Shown in pieces: positions 8,296-16,253 of a DNA stretch of 29,327 nt; position 1 is the stretch's first letter; every line of letters starts with the position of its first letter. The DNA lies in contig JBMZCX010000034.1 in the NCBI GenBank assembly GCA_049613795.1, positions 1 to 29,327 of the forward strand. Reading direction: 5' to 3'. Under the pieces are notes generated by a model. The model was not told the origin of the DNA and ran no database searches. It saw only the letters and a list, made by a program, of their open reading frames with translations. A program made the translations under genes and the position numbers. Source of the stretch: Thalassotalea_B sp049613795 (GTDB lineage Bacteria; Pseudomonadota; Gammaproteobacteria; Enterobacterales; Alteromonadaceae).

Positions 8296-9135
8296 ATGAC
8301 AAGCTACGCTTACCACATCGTTACGTTCGCACTAATAACCTTCTTTTACTCACTCAATTGTAATGCTGAAAGGCTACCATTACAGCATGGTGTTAAATAT
8401 CATAACCGCATTAGTATTAACGACTATTTTGTTAGCGAAAAATACGACGGTATACGTGGTTATTGGGATGGTAACTCTCTTTTTACTCGGCAAGGTAATC
8501 CCATTTTTTTACCGCAAGGCTTCACTAAAAACTGGCCAAAAGTCGCTCTTGACGGTGAACTTTGGAGTGCCCGAGGACAGTTTCAAAAAATAGTCTCATG
8601 TGTTAGAAAAAAGCGGCCTGAACCTGAATGTTGGACAAAAATTAAATTTATGGTCTTTGACCTACCCACTAGTAATAAAAAGTTTAGCCAACGCGTTGAG
8701 CAAATTAAGAAGCTATTACATCACTCAAATAGTCAAACTATTAGTCCTGTTAAACAGTTTACGCTAACAACTCATAATCAACTTTTTAAAACATTAGATG
8801 AAGTTGTAGCGCAAGGCGCTGAAGGATTAATGCTTCATTATAAACACGCTTACTATAAGCAAGGGAGAAATAGTGCACTACTCAAGCTAAAACCTTACCA
8901 AGATGAAGAAGCTTTTGTATTAAAACATATACCTGGCAAAGGAAAATTTAAAGGTATGCTCGGTGCGATTCTTGTTAAAAATAAACAAGGTATTCAATTT
9001 AAAATTGGTACTGGCTTTTCTCATAAAGAACGGTTGTCTCCGCCAGCTATTGGTAGTGAAATTACCTATAAATATATTGGTAAAACTGAACGAGGTGTGC
9101 CAAGATTTGCTAGTTTTTTACGTATTAAGCAATAG
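8296..9135 (+). CDS. Exported ATP-dependent DNA ligase, LigE type
   Basis: This 279-residue protein is a minimal ATP-dependent DNA ligase with an N-terminal signal peptide (hydrophobic residues 8-20, likely cleavage after NCNA), implying periplasmic or exported nick sealing as proposed for LigE. Motif I is SEKYDGIRG with catalytic Lys49. Motif III is DGELWS, IIIa is KFMVFDLP, IV is EGLMLHY and V is LLKLKPYQDEEA. The C-terminal 90 residues form the OB domain. No DNA-binding extension is present, as expected for this class. I chose ATG 8296 because it gives a clean signal peptide and has AAGG upstream; a longer frame opening at 8218 would bury the signal. The next gene starts 8 bases after the stop. 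Confidence 0.88.
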   Translation: MTSYAYHIVTFALITFFYSLNCNAERLPLQHGVKYHNRISINDYFVSEKYDGIRGYWDGNSLFTRQGNPIFLPQGFTKNWPKVALDGELWSARGQFQKIVSCVRKKRPEPECWTKIKFMVFDLPTSNKKFSQRVEQIKKLLHHSNSQTISPVKQFTLTTHNQLFKTLDEVVAQGAEGLMLHYKHAYYKQGRNSALLKLKPYQDEEAFVLKHIPGKGKFKGMLGAILVKNKQGIQFKIGTGFSHKERLSPPAIGSEITYKYIGKTERGVPRFASFLRIKQ

Positions 9136-9143
9136 GATATTTA

Positions 9144-9773
9144 ATGGAATTACACTTATGGCTCTCTTTAGTCACAATTTGTATTTTAGGGGCACTTTCT
9201 CCAGGGCCTAGCTTAGCCTTAGTAATTAGAAATACCCTTAATGGCGGTGCTAAGCAAGGGTATGCTACTGCAATAAGCCATGGCTTTGGTGTCGCACTTT
9301 ACGCTGCTATTACCGCAACAGGTATTGGTATAATCATTGTTAAATCTCCCACCTTATACGCCATAATTCAATATACGGGTGCTGCATTTTTACTTTACTT
9401 AGGGGTAAAAGCCTTAATGAGTAAGAAGCAATCGCTGCCTGTTGACACTAAAAAGTCATCATCTGAATCGAGCAAAGAGCAAAATAATATTAACGGTTGG
9501 AGAGATGGCTTTTTAATCGCTTTTTTAAACCCTAAACTAGCCATATTTTTTCTTGCTTTATTCAGCCAATTTGTTGATGAAAATGCGGCATGGCAACAGA
9601 AAAGCATTATGACAGCCACGGTTGGAACTATTGATGCACTTTGGTACGTCATTGTAACCTATGCACTGTCAAGAGGTCCCGTATTAGAAAAGCTTAAGCG
9701 AAATAGCCACATTATTGATAGAGTAACAGGTGGTTTTTTAATATTGCTTGCCGCCCGAGTGGTACTTAATTAA
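9144..9773 (+). CDS. LysE/RhtB family amino-acid exporter
   Basis: This 209-residue protein has six predicted membrane helices and the family signature near the N-terminus (GALSPGPSLALVIRNTLNGGAKQGY). It is followed by the GFGVALYAAITATGIG helix and the LLYLGVKALM segment that ends the first half. Proteins of this length usually export homoserine, threonine, lysine or related metabolites; the substrate cannot be read from the sequence. The ATG has AGGAT overlapping the stop of the upstream ligase gene, so the two are probably cotranscribed. A hydrophilic Ser/Lys-rich loop (residues about 95-115) sits in the middle cytoplasmic segment. Confidence 0.88.
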   Translation: MELHLWLSLVTICILGALSPGPSLALVIRNTLNGGAKQGYATAISHGFGVALYAAITATGIGIIIVKSPTLYAIIQYTGAAFLLYLGVKALMSKKQSLPVDTKKSSSESSKEQNNINGWRDGFLIAFLNPKLAIFFLALFSQFVDENAAWQQKSIMTATVGTIDALWYVIVTYALSRGPVLEKLKRNSHIIDRVTGGFLILLAARVVLN

Positions 9774-9795
9774 TACTTAAGAAGATAAGCTAACG

Positions 9796-9824
9796 CTAAG
9801 CTTATTTCGTGTATATAAGCTTAG
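9796..9824. terminator. Stem-loop between converging genes, probable terminator
   Basis: CTAAGCTTAT and ATAAGCTTAG form a perfect 10-bp stem with a 9-base loop, between the LysE stop and the methyltransferase stop. A third related copy (ATAAGCT at 9786) could compete for pairing. Neither side has a strong T-tract, so termination is uncertain. Confidence 0.4.
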
Positions 9825-9859
9825 TCAGTTATTTAGTTGAAACCATACTTTGTAGGTAA

Positions 9860-10759
9860 TTAGTGCTGTTGATACTTAAAATAAAGCACCTTTAGACCTT
9901 TCCCCTGCTCTGCCTCTTTAAATACACTTAGGTTATCTAGTTTGTACTGAAATTGGCATTGTGGGCATTCTCGTGCAACCTCATCTAATAAAAACTGTTC
10001 ATTTAAATCAGGTGAATTTAAGCAAAGTAATACATCTGCATTATCACTCATTAGCTCAGGTAGTCGTTTAATTATTTTTTTATAATCGCGCTCAATATTC
10101 ACACTGCCTTTTTGGAAAGACGGCGGATCGCAAATTAGCATTTGATAAGGACCATGCTTCTTTAAACGCCCATACGACTTAAAAATATCGACACCTTCAA
10201 ACTTAACTTTCGCTAAATCTTGCTGGTTTAACTTATGATTTTCTCGACCTTTAGATAATGACGATTTGCTCATATCGATATTAACAACCTTCGACGCACC
10301 GCCTGCTAATGCCGCAACAGAAAAAGCGCAGGTATAAGCAAATAAATTGAGTACATTTTTATTATCTGCATGGCTTTTAACCCATTGTCGACCATTTGCC
10401 ATGTCAAAAAACAAACCTAAATTTTGTGATTTCCCTAAACTTAAGTGATATTTTAAACTGTGTTCATAAGCCACTGCATGCTCAATTTGCTCACCCCACA
10501 CTACGTCGATAGGAGCAAATTTTAGGTAACGGTGCTGTACTTGAATGGACAGGCATTCACTCACCTTTTCTCGTAGCAGCGCAACTTGCTCACTAAGCCA
10601 TGCAGGTTCTACCGCTTGATAAAGGGTAATAAAAATAATGGGTGAAAACCAGTCTACATTCACATGTGCTAACCCCTCATAGGCATGACCACGACCATGA
10701 AATAACCGTTGGCTTTGCTTTTTATCAGTCAATTGAGAGAAATCGATATGTTGAATCAT
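9860..10759 (-). CDS. SAM-dependent RNA methyltransferase, RlmI-like
   Basis: This 299-residue cytoplasmic protein is a class I methyltransferase of the COG1092 type, related to the rRNA m5C methyltransferase RlmI but without its N-terminal PUA domain. Motif I is LNLFAYTCAFSVAALAGGA, the acidic end of the second strand is VVNIDMS, and motif IV is CDPPSFQKG. The target RNA cannot be inferred. The start MIQHIDF (10759) is preferred. An upstream ATG at 10801 lies inside the terminator hairpin of the preceding transporter gene, and the residues it would add (MPPYFLV) are just the translated hairpin. The Shine-Dalgarno sequence at 10759 is poor. Confidence 0.85.
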   Translation of the reverse strand: MIQHIDFSQLTDKKQSQRLFHGRGHAYEGLAHVNVDWFSPIIFITLYQAVEPAWLSEQVALLREKVSECLSIQVQHRYLKFAPIDVVWGEQIEHAVAYEHSLKYHLSLGKSQNLGLFFDMANGRQWVKSHADNKNVLNLFAYTCAFSVAALAGGASKVVNIDMSKSSLSKGRENHKLNQQDLAKVKFEGVDIFKSYGRLKKHGPYQMLICDPPSFQKGSVNIERDYKKIIKRLPELMSDNADVLLCLNSPDLNEQFLLDEVARECPQCQFQYKLDNLSVFKEAEQGKGLKVLYFKYQQH

Positions 10760-10791
10760 GTGAATGCAGCTATTAAGTAAGACCAAAAAGT

Positions 10792-10822
10792 AAGGCGGCA
10801 TAATAACAAATTATGCCGCCTT
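10792..10822 (-). terminator. Terminator of the NSS transporter gene
   Basis: On the minus strand a TAAGGCGGCATAAT arm, a short TTGT loop and an ATTATGCCGCCTTA arm are followed by CTTTTTGG. It lies about 45 bases beyond the transporter stop and just before the methyltransferase start. Confidence 0.85.
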
Positions 10823-10865
10823 AGCTGAACTACTTTAATTTTTAATACACGAAAAATGGAATAAA

Positions 10866-12290
10866 TTAAAAGCCAAATAAACTAACGGCAAAGAATTTTT
10901 GCATGACCGTATTAATAAAGATAAAAAATACAATAACAGGAATAAATGTCCCTAATGAGAAATTAATATATTTTTCAACCCACGAATTAGCGTAATTATC
11001 ATTCCCCACTGACAACTCTTGGGATAACTGTTTTTTCTTCCAACGGTAACTCACAAAAATACAAAGTAAAAAACCATTTAGCGGTAAAATAGTGTCATAA
11101 AAAATATCATAAACTACATCAAAGAATGACTTAGGTGCGCCAGCATAATTCACAAAATCAGTGAAAAAAGCCACCATACCAAACGAAACGGTTGCAAAAA
11201 CAGTCAATAAACCTGCTGTCATTAATAACGTCAGTAATGCACTTCTACGACTTTTCCCTTTCTCTGTAACTAAATATGATACCGGTACTTCAATAATTGA
11301 CACTAACGATGTGATAGCCGCAAAGAACACTAAAATAAAGAAAAAGGCTGCCACGGCACTCGCGGCAAAGTAACCAATACTCGTTTGTAATGCTAAAAAT
11401 ATTTTCGGTAAAAAAGTAAAAATAAGCGATACCGAACTATCGCTTAACTCTGTTGGGTCAACATCAGGATTAAACGAAAATACCGCAGGTAATATCATTA
11501 AGCCCGCGATAAAAGCAACAGCAGTATCTGTTAATGCCACTAATTTGGCTGAACCGACAATATCAGTTTGACGATTAATATAAGAGCCATAAGTAATTAA
11601 AATCCCCATACCTAAAGATAATGAGAAAAAAGCTTGTGAAAGTGCGCCATTTATCACTGAGGGTGTTATTTTATCTATATCAGGAATGATAAAGAACTTA
11701 ATGCCAGCCATTGCATTGTCTAGCGTTAGTACAAATATCACCATTAGCACTAACATAAAGAATAAAGCAGGCATTAATATTTTAGCGGCTTTTTCAATAC
11801 CGTCTTTTACTCCAGCCACTAAAATAAAGTTAACAATTGCCGCAACAACAACCATCGCTGCAAAAATATAAGGGCTATTAATAAAATCGCCAAATGCTGC
11901 GCCCGTTGCAAGGTAGTCTAAATTTCCCGAGAGAATTAAGGCGATATAACCTAATATCCACACAGTAATCACCATGTAAAATACGGCGATCATAAATGGG
12001 GTTAATACTCCAAAAAAACCAGCTACGCCCCACACTTTGCTGCCATTAGATAACGATTTATAAGCACCTACAGGTTCTTTTTGCGTTTTTCTACCAACCG
12101 CCATTTCTGCGACCATTACAGGCAAGCAAATAAAAAATACAAATACCGCATACATTAATAAAAATGCACCGCCACCGTTTTTGGCAGCGTTAACAGGAAA
12201 GCCAACTAAGTTACCAATACCTACGGCTGAGCCTGCCGCGGCTAAAATGAACCCGAGGCGGGAACTGAAATTCTCTCTTGCTGCTGTCAT
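10866..12290 (-). CDS. Sodium-dependent transporter, NSS/SNF family
   Basis: This 474-residue inner-membrane protein has 11-12 hydrophobic helices and belongs to the neurotransmitter:sodium symporter family (LeuT/MhsT relatives), which takes up amino acids or related solutes with sodium. Helix 1 carries the substrate and sodium site signature (AAAGSAVGIGNLVGFPVNAAKNGGGAF); the eukaryotic NFWRFP core is NLVGFP here, as in many bacterial members. The helix 6 region is SLSLGMGILITYGSYI, the unwound segment that contacts substrate. The ATG has AAGGA six bases upstream. It is a single-gene unit closed by the hairpin at 10792-10822. The substrate is unknown. Confidence 0.93.
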   Translation of the reverse strand: MTAARENFSSRLGFILAAAGSAVGIGNLVGFPVNAAKNGGGAFLLMYAVFVFFICLPVMVAEMAVGRKTQKEPVGAYKSLSNGSKVWGVAGFFGVLTPFMIAVFYMVITVWILGYIALILSGNLDYLATGAAFGDFINSPYIFAAMVVVAAIVNFILVAGVKDGIEKAAKILMPALFFMLVLMVIFVLTLDNAMAGIKFFIIPDIDKITPSVINGALSQAFFSLSLGMGILITYGSYINRQTDIVGSAKLVALTDTAVAFIAGLMILPAVFSFNPDVDPTELSDSSVSLIFTFLPKIFLALQTSIGYFAASAVAAFFFILVFFAAITSLVSIIEVPVSYLVTEKGKSRRSALLTLLMTAGLLTVFATVSFGMVAFFTDFVNYAGAPKSFFDVVYDIFYDTILPLNGFLLCIFVSYRWKKKQLSQELSVGNDNYANSWVEKYINFSLGTFIPVIVFFIFINTVMQKFFAVSLFGF

Positions 12291-12632
12291 AAATGTCCTT
12301 GATTATAATAATTGTTAGGGCAATGTTTGCTATTTTAGATATTAATCGCCATATAAAGCGCTAATAGCTATTCTTTTTATAGCTTGATGCTACCAAGGAT
12401 TACTAACAATGTCTTGTCTTAGCGATAGGTAAAATGTACAAAACTGTATATAAAATTGTGCGAATGGGGTGTGTTTGTTGGTTAAATATACAAGTATTAA
12501 AAATTAAATACATTTCAGGGTGAAGTTAGGCTAAAAATAAGATGCAAATGTCAAACGCCGCTACGTATCGATAATATTATTAAAATAATTATCGATACAA
12601 TTAAACAACTCAAAATAAGGCTAATCCACCAA
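12291..12632. other. 342-base intergenic region before the NSS transporter
   Basis: No gene is supportable here. The region should hold the NSS promoter and the 3' end of the HDOD copy 2 transcript. Its only clear structure is the dyad at 12565-12598. The base composition is very AT-rich and I could not fix a convincing -35/-10 pair. Confidence 0.6.
12565..12598. repeat. Perfect 11-bp inverted repeat downstream of HDOD copy 2
   Basis: GTATCGATAAT and ATTATCGATAC are exact complements separated by 12 AT-only bases. They lie 35 bases past the HDOD stop and about 275 bases upstream of the transporter start. There is no T-tract after the stem on the minus strand. It could be a non-canonical terminator, an mRNA-stabilising hairpin, or an operator for the transporter. 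Confidence 0.6.
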
Positions 12633-13478
12633 TTAACTACGCGTAAATAACTTTGCGCCCATTATAGCCAGTATACTTTCAGCTTCTTTAGCCGCAAACT
12701 CAGCAGCAGCCTCAAGATCTTCAGTGGTAATTGAAAGGCTTTCGCACATAGAGTTGTCAACCGTAGTATCATAAGCAAACATCTCAGGATCACTATCAAC
12801 TAATGCTAATCTTGACGCAAGGTATAACACTTTAACGTCTTTATTAATTTGAATATTATGTGCTTGATTAAAGTGTCTTACTGGTAAAATTATTTTTTCA
12901 GGTATCTGCCAAATACCTAGCAGCTCAGCAGAAACATCTGTATAAGTGAAATTTAATTCTTGCTGCTGCAATGTCCACGGTAATACTTCTGCACTATAGT
13001 TTTCACAACGAGATGCGAGTTCTGGCGTTATTTTAGCGACAATAAGTTCACCAAAATTTTGTAATAAGCCCGCAACAAACAGGCGTTCTATATCTCGAAT
13101 TCCTGCTTTAATTGCTAAATTTTTTGTTGCTAGCGCACAAAACACACTCATTCGCCAGAATCGCTTTAAGTCTATCGCTTGGTTAGTAAAGTGTTTAAAC
13201 GCACTTGCCGCAACATCAACAAGCATCATGTTGTAGATAGCTTGTGTGCCTATAATGGTAATTGCACGAGAAATTGTACTTATTTCACCAGGAAAACTAT
13301 AAACCGCGCTATTAGCAATTTGTAATAGTCGTGATGTCATTGATGGATCAACGCTTATTACATTAGCAAAATCTTCAATAGTTGAGTCTTCTTGTTCCAT
13401 TAATGATTTCACTTTAAAACATGCATCAGGCAAAGCAAAAGAGCCGTTAGCCGTAATCGCGTAGTCGTGTGCATTCAT
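12633..13478 (-). CDS. HDOD domain signalling protein, copy 2
   Basis: This 281-residue protein is built from one HDOD domain. It aligns without large gaps to the protein at 4883-5728: VDPSMTSRLLQIANSA, FPGEISTISRAITIIG, GLLQNFGELIVAKITPE and FTYTDVSAELLGIWQIPE each have direct counterparts there. The GLLHNIGE histidine of copy 1 is Gln here, so any residual metal-site function is further eroded. I chose the ATG giving MNAHDYA, preceded by AGGAT about 8 bases upstream. This makes both paralogs the same length; a TTG 21 bases upstream lacks support. HDOD proteins often act downstream of c-di-GMP or two-component pathways, which is inference for this case. Confidence 0.85.
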   Translation of the reverse strand: MNAHDYAITANGSFALPDACFKVKSLMEQEDSTIEDFANVISVDPSMTSRLLQIANSAVYSFPGEISTISRAITIIGTQAIYNMMLVDVAASAFKHFTNQAIDLKRFWRMSVFCALATKNLAIKAGIRDIERLFVAGLLQNFGELIVAKITPELASRCENYSAEVLPWTLQQQELNFTYTDVSAELLGIWQIPEKIILPVRHFNQAHNIQINKDVKVLYLASRLALVDSDPEMFAYDTTVDNSMCESLSITTEDLEAAAEFAAKEAESILAIMGAKLFTRS

Positions 13479-13552
13479 AGTAGAGATCCTATTTAACAAT
13501 ATTTTCTGAGTGTAACCTTTTGGCTAATATGATAAAACTACTTTCGATAATA

Positions 13553-13799
13553 ATACCAATCCGTATAAGTAAGTGAGCGCTTAGCGAGAATTTAAAGGTT
13601 CACAGGCAAGGCTTTGATTAAAGAGAATGGTTATTCCCTTGTCAAAATCAATAACGCAGCATGTGAGCCTTTAAAACTCGCCCTTTGGGAACGTATGAAC
13701 AGCATGATAACTTCTCAAAATTTTCTTGATGTAGAATTACTATATCGTCATAAATTTTGTTGGTTCTAAGTGAGCACTTCTTTATGTGGAATGGTATAA
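13553..13799. mobile_element. MITE-like inverted-repeat element, full copy
   Basis: A segment of about 247 bases begins ATACCAATCCGTATAAG and ends with the inverted counterpart (TTTATGTGGAATGGTAT). The imperfect terminal repeats extend about 32 bases and share ATACCA-TCC, ATAA, AAGTG and CTTAG blocks. A second nested pair of arms (13584-13604 with 13662-13681) would fold the left half into its own hairpin. No open frame or transposase is present. The left end recurs at 16160-16222, showing it is a dispersed family. It fills most of the 370-base gap between the HDOD gene and the M28 terminator; I see nothing else there. Confidence 0.7.
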
Positions 13800-13801
13800 C
13801 C

Positions 13802-13832
13802 AAAAACGCAGCAATAAATTGCTGCGTTTTTA
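13802..13832 (-). terminator. Terminator of the M28 peptidase gene
   Basis: AAAAACGCAGCAA, a short TAA loop and the complementary TTGCTGCGTTTTT form a symmetric hairpin just past the M28 stop, with a T-tract in both directions. Confidence 0.88.
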
Positions 13833-13850
13833 AGCTTATTGACGCTTTAT

Positions 13851-15506
13851 TTACTCAGCAAACGTTTTACCAAAGAAGTCACCTTTGTTCCATGTTGGGC
13901 GCTGGTCTTGGTTAGCAATTTCTAATCCTATCATCATATTAACAAGCGCAAATTTAGCTGCTGCGTCGTAGCGAATAGGTAAATCGAGTTGATCACTGTG
14001 CTGGTGATAATGATTTTTCAAAAAATCACCAAATACTTCACCACCATTAATATTTTCATCGGTTGATTTAAAGCCTGTCATTAAAAATACTGATGGAATA
14101 CCTTGTTTAACAAAGCTGTAATGATCGCTACGGGTAAATAATGCTTGTTCTGGCATTGGGTCTGGGCTCAAGCTAATATCTATTTTATTCGTCGCAGTTT
14201 CAACAATAGTACCTAAGCTAGAATGCGTTGAGCCAAAAGCCACCACATCGGCAAATGGATATAAAATTAATGGCATATCAAGGTTAACGTTAGCCACCAT
14301 ACTCATTACTGGTACCGTTGGGTTATTAGCAAAATAGCTTGAACCTAATAAGCCTTTTTCTTCACCTGTTACTACCACAAATAAAATTGAACGTTTAGGG
14401 GCTTTTGGCATGTTCGATAGCAAACGGGCCGTTTCTAACAAAATGGATACACCCGATGCATTATCTAACGCACCATTATTAATTTTATCTTCTTCTTCAC
14501 CATGTTCATCAACGCCAATGTGATCTAAATGACCACTAAACACGACGTATTCATTTTTAAGTTTCTCGTCGCTACCTTCAATCATTGCCACAACATTTGG
14601 ACTAGTGATCTGTTCGTGACGCGATTTTGTTGCTAATTTAACCGTGCTATTTAAAGCAAAGCCTTTAATGCTTTTTTTGTCGATATCATCGGCAAAAATA
14701 TCACTTAAATTACGCTCAGCACCAACAAATAAAGCGTTAGCATGCTCAGAGTTAACGTATGCTGCTCCTTTAATTGAAGGAAAGTGCCCGTAAGGCTTAC
14801 CGTTATTATCTAACCAAGTAAAACGCGGGCTATTGGCATATTTAGCTGATTTTTCGAACGTTCTTACCTTTTCACGCTTAGGGGTATGAATAGTAATAAA
14901 GCCCACCGCTCCACGTTCAGCCGCATGACGCAATTTTTCTTTACTCGAGCCTAAATGTGCACCTTCTTCAGACGGTAAATCGTCTGGACGACCGGTAAGC
15001 ACAACAACCACTTTACCTTCAATATCAAGGTCTTTATAGTCGTCATAACCAAAGTCAGCAGCAATAACACCATAGCCAGCAAAAACTGTTTCAGCTTCAA
15101 CAACTGAACTCGTTTCAGTTGGCGAGCCTGAGGTTAGGAATTGATCTATTGGGGTTAACTCAGTGGTGCCATTATTATTAGTTATTGATAGCGCTGCACT
15201 ACCTGCTTCTAGGTACGTTTTTCTGAAAGTAACTTGCTGCTCAAAACCTTCGTTTTCGCCCATTGGCGTTAGCCCTAATTGCTTAAAGTTAGATTTCACA
15301 TAATTAGCCGCAATTTGATAACCGTTACTCCCTGTATCTCTTCCTTTTAATGTATCGTCAGCTAAAAATTCTAAGTGTGCTTTTATATTTTCAGCTTTAA
15401 CCGCTGGAGACTGTACTGCGGAAGCTGTTGATTGTTCTTCTTTTTGGCCACAACCAGCCACTGCAGCTAATATCATGCTCGCACAAGTGAGTTTTTTTAA
15501 GTTCAT
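13851..15506 (-). CDS. M28 family zinc aminopeptidase lipoprotein with PA domain
   Basis: This 551-residue protein starts with a lipoprotein signal (lipobox AVAGC, Cys19), so it should be anchored in the outer membrane or periplasmic face. A protease-associated (PA) insert spans about residues 135-265. The M28 catalytic core follows, with metal ligands and active residues in place: H326 in SGHLDH, bridging D348 in GALDNASG, catalytic E382 and ligand E383 in GEEKG, D410 in NLDM, and H501 in NHYHQHSD. Family members remove N-terminal residues from peptides for nutrition. The ATG has AGAG about 7 bases upstream. The start lies 30 bases after the Lrp/AsnC stop on the same strand, so read-through from the regulator is plausible. 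Confidence 0.92.
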   Translation of the reverse strand: MNLKKLTCASMILAAVAGCGQKEEQSTASAVQSPAVKAENIKAHLEFLADDTLKGRDTGSNGYQIAANYVKSNFKQLGLTPMGENEGFEQQVTFRKTYLEAGSAALSITNNNGTTELTPIDQFLTSGSPTETSSVVEAETVFAGYGVIAADFGYDDYKDLDIEGKVVVVLTGRPDDLPSEEGAHLGSSKEKLRHAAERGAVGFITIHTPKREKVRTFEKSAKYANSPRFTWLDNNGKPYGHFPSIKGAAYVNSEHANALFVGAERNLSDIFADDIDKKSIKGFALNSTVKLATKSRHEQITSPNVVAMIEGSDEKLKNEYVVFSGHLDHIGVDEHGEEEDKINNGALDNASGVSILLETARLLSNMPKAPKRSILFVVVTGEEKGLLGSSYFANNPTVPVMSMVANVNLDMPLILYPFADVVAFGSTHSSLGTIVETATNKIDISLSPDPMPEQALFTRSDHYSFVKQGIPSVFLMTGFKSTDENINGGEVFGDFLKNHYHQHSDQLDLPIRYDAAAKFALVNMMIGLEIANQDQRPTWNKGDFFGKTFAE

Positions 15507-15536
15507 TTTTTTCTCTTTTTGATCATTAATAATAAG

Positions 15537-16013
15537 TTAAAAAATTGGTACGCCTGAGTCTCGTTTTACATGTTCTAAAACAATGTAACTATGCGTTTGT
15601 GACACGCCTGATAAATCGACAATTGATCCCAACAAACCTCGATAAGCGTCAATATTTTCAAACCTAAGCTGTAATAGGTAGTCAAAGCCGCCAGCCACCA
15701 TATGACATTCGGCAACTTCTTTAATTTTTACCACTTGTTCTCGAAATTCATTAAAAACATCGCCATTGGCTCTATCGAGCGTTACTTGAATAAATGCTGA
15801 CATACCATATTTAAGTTTACTGGCATTAAGCATAGCACCATAACTTTCAATAAAGCCTTCTTTTTCTAGTCGTCGTACCCGCTCTAAGCAAGGGCTTGCA
15901 CTTAAATTAACTTTTTCAGCTAAATTAGCATTGGAAATTCGACCATTTTGTTGAAGTACATCTAATATAGAGAGATCAATACGGTCAAGTGCTCTTGGGA
16001 TACTTTGCGACAT
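15537..16013 (-). CDS. Lrp/AsnC family transcriptional regulator
   Basis: This 158-residue protein has an N-terminal winged helix-turn-helix (DRIDLSILDVLQQNGRISN to ERVRRLEKEGFIESYGAML) and a C-terminal RAM ligand-binding domain (ECHMVAGGFDYLLQLR, YIVLEHVKR). It is close to Lrp in length and in the CLERVRRLE segment. It differs at many positions from enteric Lrp, so it may be one of the several specialised paralogs common in marine gammaproteobacteria. The effector is probably an amino acid. It is immediately upstream of the M28 peptidase gene, so amino-acid sensing and peptide scavenging may be linked; this is inference from position. Only a weak ribosome binding site precedes the ATG. Confidence 0.9.
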   Translation of the reverse strand: MSQSIPRALDRIDLSILDVLQQNGRISNANLAEKVNLSASPCLERVRRLEKEGFIESYGAMLNASKLKYGMSAFIQVTLDRANGDVFNEFREQVVKIKEVAECHMVAGGFDYLLQLRFENIDAYRGLLGSIVDLSGVSQTHSYIVLEHVKRDSGVPIF

Positions 16014-16159
16014 AAGCTGGTTGGTCTTTGGTATATCATCTAATAGGCTTTAAATTATTCTGCATTTCTTCGCTTTGCGCAAATATATTATCGTAAATTT
16101 TTATGAAATTGATATTAATACAGCATAATAATAGCTGTTAAGACTTATGAAATAACCAT

Positions 16160-16222
16160 TATACCAATCCGTAGAAGAAACTGATCGCTTAGCGAGAATT
16201 TAAAAGCTTAGAGGCACAGCTT
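16160..16222. repeat. Partial copy (left end) of the 13553 element
   Basis: ATACCAATCCGTA and CGCTTAGCGAGAATTTAAA are identical to the left end of the 247-base element, with scattered changes between and after them. The similarity fades after about 62 bases and no right end is found before the solute-binding-protein stop at 16254, so this copy is truncated or a remnant. Confidence 0.7.
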
Positions 16223-16253
16223 ATATGTACTCACTCATTTATACGCAATGGCA

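Noticed and set aside
8363..8593. Overlapping plus-strand frame encoding a hydrophobic 76-residue protein inside the ligase gene
   Set aside because: It lies in another frame of a gene with all ligase motifs intact and has no convincing ribosome binding site.
9796..9824. Stem-loop considered as a small regulatory RNA
   Set aside because: It is a 10-bp hairpin between converging stops with no promoter-like sequence; a terminator or spacer is simpler.
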